Shown here in pieces: positions 18,472-27,590 of a stretch of DNA of 64,000 nucleotides; the first letter of the stretch is position 1, and each line of letters begins with the position of its first letter. The notes beneath the pieces were generated by a model. The model ran no database searches. It saw only the letters and a program-made list of their open reading frames with translations, and had not been told where the DNA came from. A program made the position numbers and the translations under genes. The DNA is from an uncultured Acidobacteriota bacterium (lineage in GTDB: Bacteria > Acidobacteriota > Blastocatellia > Pyrinomonadales > Pyrinomonadaceae): positions 74,086 to 138,085 of the forward strand of contig CADEGD010000005.1 of assembly GCA_902826795.1 (NCBI GenBank). Reading direction: 5' to 3'.

Positions 18472-20424
18472 ATGTCCGAACCAACAGCTATCGAATCTGT
18501 GCTAAACGAAGACCGCGTGTTTCCGCCGCCGGCAGAGTTTGCACGAACTGCCCACATCAAAAGTTTTGAAGAGTACGAACGCATCTATGATGACGCCGCG
18601 AAAGATCCTTCAGCGTTCTGGGCGGAGCAGGCCAATAGTCTTAACTGGTTCAAAAAGTGGGACACTATCCTCGAGTGGGACGAACCCTTTGCGAAATGGT
18701 TTGTGGGCGGCAAGATCAACGTTTCTTACAACTGTCTGGACAGGCACATCAATTCGTCGCGAAAGGATAAGGCTGCGTTCATATGGGAGGGAGAGCCGGG
18801 CGAACAGCGGACGTTGACTTATGAGGAGCTTCACCACGAAACCTCCAAGTTCGCGAATGTTCTAAAGAAACTCGGCGTTGTAACGGGTGACCGTGTGGCG
18901 CTGTACATGCCGCTCGTTCCTGAACTCGCGATCGCTATGCTCGCCTGTTCTCGTATTGGCGCGACACACACAGTTATTTTCGGCGGCTTCTCAGCGGACG
19001 CAATTCGCGATCGAGTAAATGACGGGGAGTGTAAGGTCATCGTCACCGCAGACGGCGGTTATCGGCGTGGCTCGGAGATAAAGCTTAAATCGATCGTTGA
19101 CGAAGCAGCATCAGGTACGCCAAGCGTTGAGAATATAGTTGTTTTTAGGCGGACAGGATCGGAAGTGAATTTTGAAGCCGGACGCGATCACTGGTGGCAC
19201 GAGCTGATGCAAACCGTGGACGCAAACTGCCCTGCGGTCGAGCTTGATTCGGAACATCCACTTTACATCCTTTACACATCCGGCACTACGGGAAAACCGA
19301 AAGGAATACTGCACACGACGGGCGGCTATCTCACACAGGCAGCGTATACGACCAAGGTGGTTTTCGACCTCAAGGACGATGACGTTTATTGGTGTACGGC
19401 CGACATCGGGTGGGTGACCGGCCACAGCTACGTCGTCTACGGCCCTTTGGCGAACGGCGCGACCGTGTTTATGTACGAAGGAGCGCCGAACTTTCCGGAC
19501 TTCGACCGTTTCTGGGACATCATCGAGCGGCACAAGATCTCGATATTCTACACTGCTCCGACCGCGATCCGAGCGTTCATAAAATGGGGCGAGCAGTATC
19601 CGCTGAAGCATGACCTGTCGTCGCTTCGGCTACTCGGCACGGTAGGCGAACCGATCAATCCCGAAGCATGGATGTGGTATCACGAAACCATAGGCAAGGG
19701 GCGCTGTCCGATCGTCGATACGTGGTGGCAGACGGAAACCGGCGCGATGATGATCTCACCTCTGCCCGGCGCGACCCCGACTGTTCCGGGCACTGCTACA
19801 CGTCCGTTACCGGGAATCATACTCGACGTAGTCACGAAGGCCGGTAAACCGGTCAACGTTAACGAAGGGGGCTATCTAGTTGCGAAGCATCCTTGGCCGT
19901 CGATGCTCAGGACGATCTGGGGAGACGATGAACGGTATAAGCAGACATACTGGTCCGAGATTCCCGGATGCTACTTTGCGGGTGACGGGGCACGTCGGGA
20001 CGAACGAGGATACTTTTGGATAATGGGACGCGTCGACGACGTGATCAACGTAAGCGGACACAGGCTTGGGACTGCAGAGATTGAGTCGGCTATCGTCTCG
20101 CATGAAGCCGTCGCCGAAGCCGCAGTCGTTGGCCGCCCGGACGATCTCAAAGGCCAGGCGATCGCGGCATTTGTTACACTGGAAGGAGGCCGTGAAGGAT
20201 CGGACGATTTGAAGAACGAACTTCGGTCTCACGTAGCGAAAGAGATCGGCGCCTTAGCAAAGCCAGACGATGTTCGTTTCACCGACGCCTTGCCGAAGAC
20301 GCGCTCTGGAAAGATCATGCGAAGACTGCTTCGCGAATTAGCCTCTGGTGGAACCGTTGCCGGAGATGTAACTACACTGGAAGATCTTTCTGTATTGGAA
20401 AAGTTGAGACAGGACGAAGAATAA
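18472..20424 (+). CDS. acs: Acetyl-CoA synthetase
   Basis: 650 residues, the usual length. It activates acetate to acetyl-CoA through acetyl-AMP in the cytoplasm. Visible motifs: P-loop [19 protein letters not shown], the Trp-rich acetate pocket [31 protein letters not shown], the hinge [20 protein letters not shown] and the C-terminal catalytic Lys motif [12 protein letters not shown], the site of acetylation control in this family. It is followed 12 bases later by mtnB. A TTTAGCT motif like those near the LacI gene overlaps the presumed leader (18463-18469). Confidence 0.96.
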   Translation: MSEPTAIESVLNEDRVFPPPAEFARTAHIKSFEEYERIYDDAAKDPSAFWAEQANSLNWFKKWDTILEWDEPFAKWFVGGKINVSYNCLDRHINSSRKDKAAFIWEGEPGEQRTLTYEELHHETSKFANVLKKLGVVTGDRVALYMPLVPELAIAMLACSRIGATHTVIFGGFSADAIRDRVNDGECKVIVTADGGYRRGSEIKLKSIVDEAASGTPSVENIVVFRRTGSEVNFEAGRDHWWHELMQTVDANCPAVELDSEHPLYILYTSGTTGKPKGILHTTGGYLTQAAYTTKVVFDLKDDDVYWCTADIGWVTGHSYVVYGPLANGATVFMYEGAPNFPDFDRFWDIIERHKISIFYTAPTAIRAFIKWGEQYPLKHDLSSLRLLGTVGEPINPEAWMWYHETIGKGRCPIVDTWWQTETGAMMISPLPGATPTVPGTATRPLPGIILDVVTKAGKPVNVNEGGYLVAKHPWPSMLRTIWGDDERYKQTYWSEIPGCYFAGDGARRDERGYFWIMGRVDDVINVSGHRLGTAEIESAIVSHEAVAEAAVVGRPDDLKGQAIAAFVTLEGGREGSDDLKNELRSHVAKEIGALAKPDDVRFTDALPKTRSGKIMRRLLRELASGGTVAGDVTTLEDLSVLEKLRQDEE

Positions 20425-20436
20425 ACGGTTGAACCG

Positions 20437-21060
20437 ATGTCTGAAAAGACTACATTGCCAAGTCCCAGTGAGGAACTCGCGCAAGCGGGACAGGAGTTTT
20501 ATAGGCGCGGATGGGTCCTTGGCACGAGTGGAAACTTCAGCGCTCTGCTAGCGAGAAAACCGCTCCGCGTTTGCGTAACGGCAAGCGGACTCGAGAAAGG
20601 CAGGCTCGATGAGACGAACTTTCTTGAACTGGATGACGACGCTGAAATACTGCAAGGCTTCGGAAAACCGTCGGCTGAGACGCTGATCCATTTAACGATC
20701 TATCGCTTTCTGCCGAAGGCTCGTTCGATATTGCACACGCATTCGGTTTGGGGAACTATCCTGTCCGATCATTTCTTCGAGCAGGGAGCAATCGAGATTG
20801 AGGGCTATGAGATGCTGAAGGGTTTGGCCGGCGTGACAACCCACGAGCATTCCGAACGCGTTCCGATCGTGGAAAACTCGCAGGATTATGTCGCCCTCGC
20901 TCATGTGATCGAGAATGTGATCCGCGACAACATGGACATCCACGGCATTTATCTTCGCCGCCACGGCCTCTACACCTGGGGTGAGACCGTCGCCGAGGCG
21001 AAGCGACACGTCGAGATATTTGAGTTTTTGTTCGAGGTCCTTGGAAGGCAATTGCGGTAA
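20437..21060 (+). CDS. mtnB: Methylthioribulose-1-phosphate dehydratase MtnB
   Basis: 207 residues of the class II aldolase/zinc dehydratase fold. MtnB dehydrates 5-methylthioribulose-1-phosphate in methionine salvage. Evidence: the N-terminal RGWVLGTSGNFSALL, the metal-site HTHSVWGTILS and the later HIHGIYLRRHG-like segment (DIHGIYLRRHGLYTWG) with the third zinc His. The adjacent mtnD and mtnC confirm the pathway. mtnA and mtnE are not in the window. Confidence 0.92.
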   Translation: MSEKTTLPSPSEELAQAGQEFYRRGWVLGTSGNFSALLARKPLRVCVTASGLEKGRLDETNFLELDDDAEILQGFGKPSAETLIHLTIYRFLPKARSILHTHSVWGTILSDHFFEQGAIEIEGYEMLKGLAGVTTHEHSERVPIVENSQDYVALAHVIENVIRDNMDIHGIYLRRHGLYTWGETVAEAKRHVEIFEFLFEVLGRQLR

Positions 21061-21111
21061 CAGATACCTTCGCCCATCTGCTCAAGGCTAACGCGTTATT
21101 TAGTGGGAATT

Positions 21112-21669
21112 ATGGCAATCGTAGACGTACCATCAAAGAATATCCGGCTAACAGCCTCAGACGAGATTGCTGATTACCTGAACGGCATCGGCATCGATTA
21201 CGCAAAGTGGGAGAACCTAAAGCAGATTTCCGAAGATTCGACTGATCAGGAGATTCTCGAAGGATATGCTGAAGAGATCGAAGAACTAAAAGTGAAGGGC
21301 GGATATGTGACCGCAGATGTCATTAACATCGTGCCGACAACGCCAAGCCTCGATGCGATGCTTGATAAGTTCAGCAAGGAACACTGGCACGACGAGGACG
21401 AAGTTCGGTTCATCATTAAAGGACATGGACTTTTTCACATCGCTCCGGAAGGCGGCGATGTTGTGTCGATCGAAATGGAGGCGGGCGATATGATCCGCGT
21501 GCCGCGGGGAACGAAGCACTGGTTTAATCTCTGCGGTGACAGGACCGTTCGTGCCATCCGGCTGTTTCAAGACGTTTCGGGTTGGACACCTCAGTACACC
21601 GAATCGGGAGTAGACGCCGGCTATCAACCGCTGTGCTTCGGAGTGCAGTACCTGCCACAAAGCGCCTAA
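21112..21669 (+). CDS. mtnD: Acireductone dioxygenase MtnD
   Basis: 185 residues, cupin fold. It oxidises acireductone to the keto-acid precursor of methionine. The metal ligands are visible in HWHDEDE (His-X-His-X3-Glu) and GTKHWF (fourth His). The ATG at 21112 was preferred, with GTGGGA just upstream; a GTG three codons earlier (21103) is also possible. It follows mtnB by about 50 bases. Confidence 0.93.
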   Translation: MAIVDVPSKNIRLTASDEIADYLNGIGIDYAKWENLKQISEDSTDQEILEGYAEEIEELKVKGGYVTADVINIVPTTPSLDAMLDKFSKEHWHDEDEVRFIIKGHGLFHIAPEGGDVVSIEMEAGDMIRVPRGTKHWFNLCGDRTVRAIRLFQDVSGWTPQYTESGVDAGYQPLCFGVQYLPQSA

Positions 21670-21674
21670 AAGAG

Positions 21675-21748
21675 ATAGCCGCAAAAAGGCGTAGAAGGCT
21701 CAAAACTAAGAACTCCATTTCTGCGCTTTTGTGCTTTTTCGCGGCTAT
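21675..21748. repeat. Dispersed palindromic element, family A
   Basis: An inverted repeat fills the spacer between mtnD and mtnC: left arm 21675-21696 (ATAGCCGCAAAAAGGCG...) and right arm 21719-21748 (...CGCGGCTAT), with an 8-base insert in the right arm. The same arm sequence recurs at 48002-48070, so this is a dispersed element. It could also act as a hairpin within the mtn transcript. Confidence 0.7.
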
Positions 21749-21755
21749 TCAATAG

Positions 21756-22448
21756 ATGAAAGCCATCCTCCTCGACATTGAAGGCACGACGACCCCGATC
21801 GACTTTGTGCATAAGGTGTTGTTTCCTTACGCCAAGGAGCGGATCGGAAAGTACGTCGAGCAGCATTTCGATAAACTGTCGAACGAGATCGCCCAACTCG
21901 TCGTTGAAAGCTCGCTCGACGAAACTTATACGATCCCGGTCGATCCGACCGAACCTGGCTCGATTGCTGCTTATCTCGAACACCTTATCGCCATTGATAG
22001 AAAATCCACGCCGCTTAAATCTATGCAGGGAAATATCTGGAAAGATGGTTACGAATCGGGAGAATTGAAGTCCATTGTTTTTGACGATGTCCCGACCGCC
22101 TTCGAAAGTTGGAAAAGGGACGGGAAAACAATTGCAATCTATTCATCAGGTAGTGTACTAGCCCAGAAGCTTCTATTCCAATACACCGACCATGGGGATC
22201 TAACGCCGTACATCTCCGACTATTTCGACACCACCACCGGCGGCAAACGCGACGAGGAAAGCTACCGAAAGATCTCCGACGCCTTGAAAGTTTCCCCTTT
22301 TGAGATCTCTTTCTTCTCCGATGTGATAGAGGAACTGGATGCGGCCCGAACGGTGGGTATTCAAACGCTGTTGGCACTACGCCCCGGAAATGCTCCGGTC
22401 GAATCGACGTTTCTCGAGTCGATACGATCTTTCGACGAGATCATTTGA
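21756..22448 (+). CDS. mtnC: Enolase-phosphatase E1 MtnC
   Basis: 230 residues of the HAD superfamily. MtnC enolises and then dephosphorylates 2,3-diketo-5-methylthiopentyl-1-phosphate, giving the acireductone used by MtnD. Motif I is LLDIEGTTTPIDFV, motif II YSSGS, and the acidic motif FFSDVIEELDAA. Its last bases overlap the convergent CHY zinc-finger gene by 8. Confidence 0.94.
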   Translation: MKAILLDIEGTTTPIDFVHKVLFPYAKERIGKYVEQHFDKLSNEIAQLVVESSLDETYTIPVDPTEPGSIAAYLEHLIAIDRKSTPLKSMQGNIWKDGYESGELKSIVFDDVPTAFESWKRDGKTIAIYSSGSVLAQKLLFQYTDHGDLTPYISDYFDTTTGGKRDEESYRKISDALKVSPFEISFFSDVIEELDAARTVGIQTLLALRPGNAPVESTFLESIRSFDEII

Positions 22449-22776
22449 CTTCGAAATACAGATCGTAGTGTTTCGCACATCCGGGATTGAACCTCGCCGA
22501 GCACATGGGACAAGAATTATTGGCTAGCCAGTATTCTCTGACCGAAAGCTGATGCCCCCAGACCCCGCACAGGATGGCCTTCTCATCGAAATCCGTCGAT
22601 GGCAATACAGACGGTTCGTGATCAGCAACCGCCTTGTGACAATCAAAACACGGGTACCAACGTCCGCAGCATCTGAACTTGATCGCTATTACATCAAGGG
22701 GCGAGTGCCAATGTCCGCACCGCGTTTCCGCGTCGATCTCGACTCCGTACACCTCGCATCCGTGAATAACTCGCAT
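22441..22776 (-). CDS. CHY zinc-finger protein
   Basis: 111 residues from the ATG at 22776. Cys and His residues are arranged as in the CHY zinc-finger family: RCGHWHSPLDVIAIKF, CCGRWYPCFDCH, LCGVWGHQLS and CPMCSARFNPGCAKHY. In eukaryotes the domain occurs in ubiquitin ligases; the short bacterial form has no assigned function. The start codon overlaps the alternative start of the divergent msrA gene, so the two share one control region. Confidence 0.85.
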   Translation of the reverse strand: MRVIHGCEVYGVEIDAETRCGHWHSPLDVIAIKFRCCGRWYPCFDCHKAVADHEPSVLPSTDFDEKAILCGVWGHQLSVREYWLANNSCPMCSARFNPGCAKHYDLYFEVK

Positions 22777-22810
22777 GAATAAAAATAAGCCCTTTGGTAA
22801 TATCAATAGT

Positions 22811-23350
22811 ATGGCAGAACTTGAAACAGCGACTCTGGCGGCAGGATGTTTTTGGTGCGTTGAAGCTGTGTTCGACGACCTGATCGGTGTGGAAGATGTG
22901 GTCTCGGGCTATTCCGGCGGTCACAAAGACAACCCTACGTACCAGGAAGTGTGCTCGGAAACGACAGGCCATGCAGAGGTCGTTCAGATCATATTCGACC
23001 CGGACAAGCTTTCGTTTGCGGACCTGCTGCGAGTATATTTTACGGTTCACGATCCGACGACATTGAACCGACAAGGCAATGACATCGGCTCGTCGTATCG
23101 ATCGGCGATCTTCTTTCATTCGCCGGAGCAAAAAGAGACCGCTGAAGAGATCATCAAAGAAATATCCGAAGCTGCGATCTACGATAACCCCATCGTTACT
23201 GAAGTGACCGCGTTCGATAAATTCTGGCCGGCCGAGGACTATCATCAGGAGTATTTCGCCAACAACCCCAGTCAGCCGTACTGTGCCGCAGTCGTTGCAC
23301 CAAAAGTCGCCAAGTTTCGACAAAAATTTGCCGCACGGTTGAAGAAGTAA
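22811..23350 (+). CDS. msrA: Peptide methionine sulfoxide reductase MsrA
   Basis: 179 residues from the ATG at 22811; the frame is open to an ATG at 22775, which would add 12 unconserved residues. MsrA reduces methionine-S-sulfoxide in proteins. The catalytic Cys motif GCFWCVEAVF, then VVSGYSGG and EVVQIIFDP, are diagnostic. It is a single domain without MsrB. Confidence 0.94.
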   Translation: MAELETATLAAGCFWCVEAVFDDLIGVEDVVSGYSGGHKDNPTYQEVCSETTGHAEVVQIIFDPDKLSFADLLRVYFTVHDPTTLNRQGNDIGSSYRSAIFFHSPEQKETAEEIIKEISEAAIYDNPIVTEVTAFDKFWPAEDYHQEYFANNPSQPYCAAVVAPKVAKFRQKFAARLKK

Positions 23351-23376
23351 CCTTTGGCCCGTCTAATCGCGCTATA

Positions 23377-24972
23377 TCAATGAGCGTGAGTCGGTTCGAC
23401 TAGTGACGCAAACAACGGGATGGTCTCGTATTCCCGGGGCTCGAAATAAAAGGCTCTCGGTGGATTTCCGTCGTTGTAGATGAAAACGTGGAAGCAGGCA
23501 TTTACGCCATACTCGATAAGCGCGTCGAGCTTTCCATCGCGTTCCATTTCGGCTAGCTTCGCCATGACAAAATTCTGCTCATCAACTGGCATGTGCTTGC
23601 GGGCAAGGTCGAACGCGCAGCCTGATGTATGAGGCGGCAAACTGCCCTCTCCGCGGACGACGAACGAGTTCGCGTTCCCCTGATTCAGCAGAATCTGATA
23701 GTCCATTGAACGCGTCAGTGATGTCACCCGCAGAGGCCGTCCGAACTTGCCGCTATATGCCTCCGATAGTTCCTTTAGGATAGGTTTCGCCCGAGGGTTA
23801 AACATTCTAAGCAGCCGCATGCGCATCTGTTTTCGGTCGGCAGAATTGTTGAGATCATACTTTTTACCCGCAAAATTCTCTGCAAGTTTCGAAAGCGTCG
23901 CGAATTTCGGATGGCCACTCGCGATCTCGACCCGTTCATTCGGGAACGCGAATGAGTTTATTGGCGAATCCTGAGCCGATCCACCTACATCAAGGTAAAA
24001 ACTCTCAGAAGCCATCGGCATTTCCTGCAGCCTCTGAAGCTGATCGGTCGTCATGCGTTTTTCTGCGAGGTCCGCAAAATCCATCGGCTGTCGGTAGCCG
24101 GCGGTGTTCATCTCCCTCAACTTCAACTTTTGCTTGATGACACCGTCGCCGAAGAGTTCTTTAGGCACGTTAAGTCCTGCCGGGCGAATTCCGCCTTCGC
24201 CGGGCCGAGGTTCGAACGCCTTTCGTTTCGCAGTCTCAAGCTGTGCAGCGCTCACGTTGAGTTCTGCCTCTTCGTCAACGGCGGACGTTATGTCGGCCAC
24301 GTTCTCTGACTTGATCTCTTCTTCGGCCGTTTCCCACGACGCGATCAGATCGTCGAGATCATCCTCATCTTCGCCGCCCAGCGGATCAATAACGCGCACT
24401 GGAATCACGGAGCTCGCGATCGCAGGTGAGCGGCCGCCCGCGCTTGGATCGCCAACCAGCAAGTAGATGCCAACGCCGCCGAGAATGAGTATTAACAGGG
24501 TCATCGCGGCCGAAGCAAAAATCAGGTATGTCTGCGTGTTGGAAGCCTTGGCTTTGGCTTTAGCCTTTGCTTTCGCCTTGGCGGCAGGGCCCTTTGCAGG
24601 GGCTTGCGATGCGGCGGTTTTCGCTTCTGACGCGGGAGGCTCTATCGCCGCTGCCTCGACAGGCCTTGCGCTGACTGCAGCACCGCTTTCAACTCTGATC
24701 TCAGTGTGCGTACCAAGCTTTAGCCGGTCACCGTTCTTAAGGATTCGAGGACGTCCCTCGATCCGTTCTCCGTTAAGAAATGTTCCGTTGGTCGAGTTTT
24801 CATCGGCGACCAGCAGCTCTCCGTCATCGACGAAGAACGTAGTGTTGATACGCGACAAGCCCGAGTCGTCTAGCGCGATGCTGGCATGTTCAGTTCGGCC
24901 AATCGTTACCTCACCATCGACCGAAACGGTCTTGGTTCCAAACGGACCGGTGATGTGAAGAGTGAATGCCAC
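23377..24972 (-). CDS. FHA-domain membrane protein with M15 peptidase-like C-terminus (DUF5715-like)
   Basis: 531 residues. An FHA domain (about 5-95) has GRTEHASIAL and ENSTNGTFLNG, although the usual His of the SxxH turn is Asn43 here. An Ala/Lys linker with alternating AK follows (about 125-145), then one membrane segment (149-172). The outer part ends in a D-Ala-D-Ala carboxypeptidase-like fold with HTSGCAFD (His448, Asp455) and CFHVF (His495), which match the zinc ligands of M15/VanY peptidases. It probably links a cytoplasmic phosphothreonine reader to periplasmic murein processing. The topology is inferred and activity is unknown. Confidence 0.75.
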   Translation of the reverse strand: MAFTLHITGPFGTKTVSVDGEVTIGRTEHASIALDDSGLSRINTTFFVDDGELLVADENSTNGTFLNGERIEGRPRILKNGDRLKLGTHTEIRVESGAAVSARPVEAAAIEPPASEAKTAASQAPAKGPAAKAKAKAKAKAKASNTQTYLIFASAAMTLLILILGGVGIYLLVGDPSAGGRSPAIASSVIPVRVIDPLGGEDEDDLDDLIASWETAEEEIKSENVADITSAVDEEAELNVSAAQLETAKRKAFEPRPGEGGIRPAGLNVPKELFGDGVIKQKLKLREMNTAGYRQPMDFADLAEKRMTTDQLQRLQEMPMASESFYLDVGGSAQDSPINSFAFPNERVEIASGHPKFATLSKLAENFAGKKYDLNNSADRKQMRMRLLRMFNPRAKPILKELSEAYSGKFGRPLRVTSLTRSMDYQILLNQGNANSFVVRGEGSLPPHTSGCAFDLARKHMPVDEQNFVMAKLAEMERDGKLDALIEYGVNACFHVFIYNDGNPPRAFYFEPREYETIPLFASLVEPTHAH

Positions 24973-24980
24973 CTGAACTA

Positions 24981-25208
24981 CTAATGGTGATGGTCGTCTT
25001 CCGCGACCTCTTTCAGCTTCGAAATATCCAGCAGCTTCGAGAAATCGTCGAAGTGGAACATCGTGTCGTCCTTGCAGTGATCGCAGAAGAACGTTACGTC
25101 ATCTGCAAGGTACATATTCTTCAAGTGATATGCGATAAAACATCCGTAGCAGCGCTGTATGCGCTTGCCGAATTCTTTAAGAACTTCTGTATTTGCCGTA
25201 GTTTCCAT
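24981..25208 (-). CDS. Small protein with two CxxC pairs
   Basis: 75 residues. Two pairs, RCYGC and FCDHC, suggest a zinc ribbon, and the tail is acidic and His-rich (EDDHHH). It lies 8 bases before the FHA protein gene on the same strand, so the two are likely cotranscribed. I do not recognise the family. Confidence 0.6.
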   Translation of the reverse strand: METTANTEVLKEFGKRIQRCYGCFIAYHLKNMYLADDVTFFCDHCKDDTMFHFDDFSKLLDISKLKEVAEDDHHH

Positions 25209-25296
25209 GCTGCGAAAGAAAATTCTAGCATATCGGCTTCCTCAGAATCCGCTTGCAATCGGTTGGCGAATATGGTTTCTTAATAATCAAACGCAA

Positions 25297-25365
25297 ATGT
25301 TGAAAGCCTCGCTTCACATTCACCTCTGCCATCATCACGTGCACACCATCCGGCGCGTGGGATAA
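25297..25365 (+). CDS. hisL: Histidine-rich leader peptide of the his operon (attenuator candidate)
   Basis: A 22-codon frame, ATG 25297 to TAA 25365, encodes MLKASLHIHLCHHHVHTIRR plus VG. It has six His within ten residues, written with both CAC and CAT codons, and ends 83 bases before hisG. This is the classic form of a his-operon attenuation leader: ribosome stalling at the His run would sense charged histidyl-tRNA. Downstream, 25373-25379 (ACAAAAC) can pair with 25433-25439 (GTTTTGT) just before CTTTTT, a weak terminator-like arrangement. No clear Shine-Dalgarno precedes the ATG. Confidence 0.75.
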   Translation: MLKASLHIHLCHHHVHTIRRVG

Positions 25366-25448
25366 ACTTTTTACAAAACAAGTAATCAGATTTCAGGCGC
25401 AAAGGAACTTCGAGAAAAGTTTCAACGGCGTCGTTTTGTCTTTTTATC

Positions 25449-26303
25449 ATGAAACTAAAGATCGCATTGCAAAGATCAGGAAAGTTGGCCGAGGGCTCAA
25501 AAGAGCTGTTGCGAAAATGCGGCATCGGTTTTTCGAACGGTGGTGACAAACTGCGGGCCGAAGCCTCCGACTTTCCACTGGAAATATTCTTCCTTCGCGA
25601 CGACGACATTCCAGACTATGTTGCCGACGGCGTCGCGGACATCGGGATCGTGGGAGAAAACATTCTTGCCGAGGACCCCAAGAATGTTGAAATACTCGAA
25701 AAGCTGGGCTTTGGAAGATGTCGGCTCTCGATCGCCGTGCCGAAGTCTTTTGAATTTGCCAGCATAAAGGACTTCGCCGGAAAGCGCATCGCGACGAGTT
25801 ATCCGATGGTTCTGAGCAAGTATCTGTCGGACCGCGGAGTTGCCGCCGACATCCACGAGATAAGTGGCTCCGTCGAAATCGCACCATCGATCGGGCTCGC
25901 CGACGCCGTCTGTGATCTTGTGAGTTCCGGAAGCACGCTGTTTTCCAATGGACTTCGCGAGGTGGAGACGGTTATGAATTCCGAGGCGGTACTGATCCGC
26001 CGGCCGTCTCTTGACGACGAACGATCGAACTTGCTCGACAAGCTTCTGTTTCGCATCCGCAGCGTTATGGCGGCGGAGCAGAATAAATACATTCTGCTGA
26101 ACGCCCCGTCGGATAAAGTTAATGCCATCATTTCGATCCTGCCCGGGATGAAAAGCCCGACGGTCGTTCCGCTGGCTGAATCTGGCTGGGTCTCGATCCA
26201 CTCTGTTATCAGCGAACACGATTTTTGGGAGGTCGTGGATAACCTCAAGCGAGCGGGTGCGGAAGGCATTTTGGTCTTGTCGATCGATCAAATGATCAGG
26301 TGA
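25449..26303 (+). CDS. hisG: ATP phosphoribosyltransferase, long form
   Basis: 284 residues. The first enzyme of histidine synthesis joins ATP and PRPP. Evidence: N-terminal LKIALQRSGKLAEGS, the PRPP-binding segment ISGSVEIAPSIGLADAVCDLV (read as two shorter motifs), and a C-terminal extension (about 215-284, SGWVSIHSVISEHDFWEVVD) corresponding to the histidine-binding regulatory domain. No hisZ is therefore needed. It is the first structural gene of the operon and follows the leader peptide. Confidence 0.95.
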   Translation: MKLKIALQRSGKLAEGSKELLRKCGIGFSNGGDKLRAEASDFPLEIFFLRDDDIPDYVADGVADIGIVGENILAEDPKNVEILEKLGFGRCRLSIAVPKSFEFASIKDFAGKRIATSYPMVLSKYLSDRGVAADIHEISGSVEIAPSIGLADAVCDLVSSGSTLFSNGLREVETVMNSEAVLIRRPSLDDERSNLLDKLLFRIRSVMAAEQNKYILLNAPSDKVNAIISILPGMKSPTVVPLAESGWVSIHSVISEHDFWEVVDNLKRAGAEGILVLSIDQMIR

Positions 26304-26306
26304 TTT

Positions 26307-27590
26307 ATGAAAGTTGTTGAGTTTCCACAGCGAGAAGACTGGACAGATATTGTAAAGCGTCCGGCAATCGACACTCGCAAGTTGAGCGAGTTTGTTGCCG
26401 CGACCCTGACTGAGGTTCGGCTCAAAGGCGATGATGCCGTGCGAAGGTTCACTAGCGAGTTCGACGCATTTGAGATCGACCAACTGGCGGTTGGCGAAGA
26501 CGAGTTCGTCGAAGCGGAGGCGGAAGTAACGGAGGAGTTGAAAGCCGCACTCGCGGTCGCAAAGGCGAATATCGAAAAGTTTCACGCTGCTGAAAATTCG
26601 GCACCCCAAAGAGTTGAAACAACTCCCGGTGTCGTTTGCTGGAAGCGATCGGTGCCGATCGACAAGGTCGGGCTCTACATTCCAGCCGGATCGGCGCCGC
26701 TTTTCTCGACCGTGCTTATGCTCGCTATTCCGGCCAGGCTGGCCGGCTGTGGTGAGATCGTGATGTGCTCGCCCGCCGGTCGCGATGGAAAGGTGAACGC
26801 GGCTACGCTTTATGCAGCGAAGCTTTGCGGGGTAACGAAGGTCTTTAAGATCGGCGGTACTCAAGCGGTCGCTGCCATGGCGTATGGAACTGAATCGGTT
26901 CCCGCCGTTTACAAGATATTCGGACCTGGAAATCAATACGTCACCGAGGCGAAACTTCAAGTTATGCGCGACGGCATCTCGATCGATATGCCAGCAGGCC
27001 CGTCCGAGGTTGCCGTGCTTGCGGACGACACCTGCGTGCCGGCATTCGTTGCCGCCGATCTGCTGTCGCAAGCCGAACACGGGCAGGACAGCCAAGTGAT
27101 CCTCGTAACAAATTCGCGAGAAGTCATTGATGGCGTCTTGGATGAGATCAGCAGACAGGTCGAACTTTTGCCGCGGCGTGAAACCGCTCGGGCTGCCCTT
27201 GCAAACTCGACGGCGATACTCGTTTCCACACTGGACGAAGGCCTCGATCTGCTGAACGAGTATGCAGCTGAGCATCTGATCCTCGCAGTTGAGAATGCCG
27301 AACAGATAGCCGAGCGGGTTACGAATGGCGGATCGATCTTTATCGGAAATTATTCCTGCGAAAGTGCGGGCGACTATGCGTCTGGAACTAATCATACGCT
27401 TCCCACAAACGGCGCCGCTCGTGCTTTCAGCGGCGTTTCGACGACGAGTTTTATGAAGACGATCACTTATCAAAAGCTGAGCGAGGACGGCATTCGAAAT
27501 CTCGGCTCGGTGATCGAAACGATGGCGGCGGCCGAGGGACTAGAAGCACACAGAAACGCGGTCGTGATCCGCCGGGAGTATTTGGGATGA
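26307..27590 (+). CDS. hisD: Histidinol dehydrogenase
   Basis: 427 residues. It carries out the two NAD-dependent oxidations of histidinol to histidine, the last steps. Motifs: YIPAGSAPLFSTVLM, FGPGNQYVTEAK, DMPAGPSEVAVLAD, the zinc-site SQAEHGQDSQV, and NHTLPTNGAARAFSGVS near the C-terminus. It starts 3 bases after the hisG stop. Confidence 0.96.
   Translation: MKVVEFPQREDWTDIVKRPAIDTRKLSEFVAATLTEVRLKGDDAVRRFTSEFDAFEIDQLAVGEDEFVEAEAEVTEELKAALAVAKANIEKFHAAENSAPQRVETTPGVVCWKRSVPIDKVGLYIPAGSAPLFSTVLMLAIPARLAGCGEIVMCSPAGRDGKVNAATLYAAKLCGVTKVFKIGGTQAVAAMAYGTESVPAVYKIFGPGNQYVTEAKLQVMRDGISIDMPAGPSEVAVLADDTCVPAFVAADLLSQAEHGQDSQVILVTNSREVIDGVLDEISRQVELLPRRETARAALANSTAILVSTLDEGLDLLNEYAAEHLILAVENAEQIAERVTNGGSIFIGNYSCESAGDYASGTNHTLPTNGAARAFSGVSTTSFMKTITYQKLSEDGIRNLGSVIETMAAAEGLEAHRNAVVIRREYLG

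Noticed and set aside
24541-24590. Low-complexity repeat encoding alternating Ala-Lys
   Set aside because: It is the flexible linker of the FHA protein, not an independent repeat element.
25497-27473. A 658-codon open frame antisense to hisG and hisD
   Set aside because: It mirrors real coding sequence with a GC-rich third position and encodes no recognisable domain; the sense strand holds clear enzymes.
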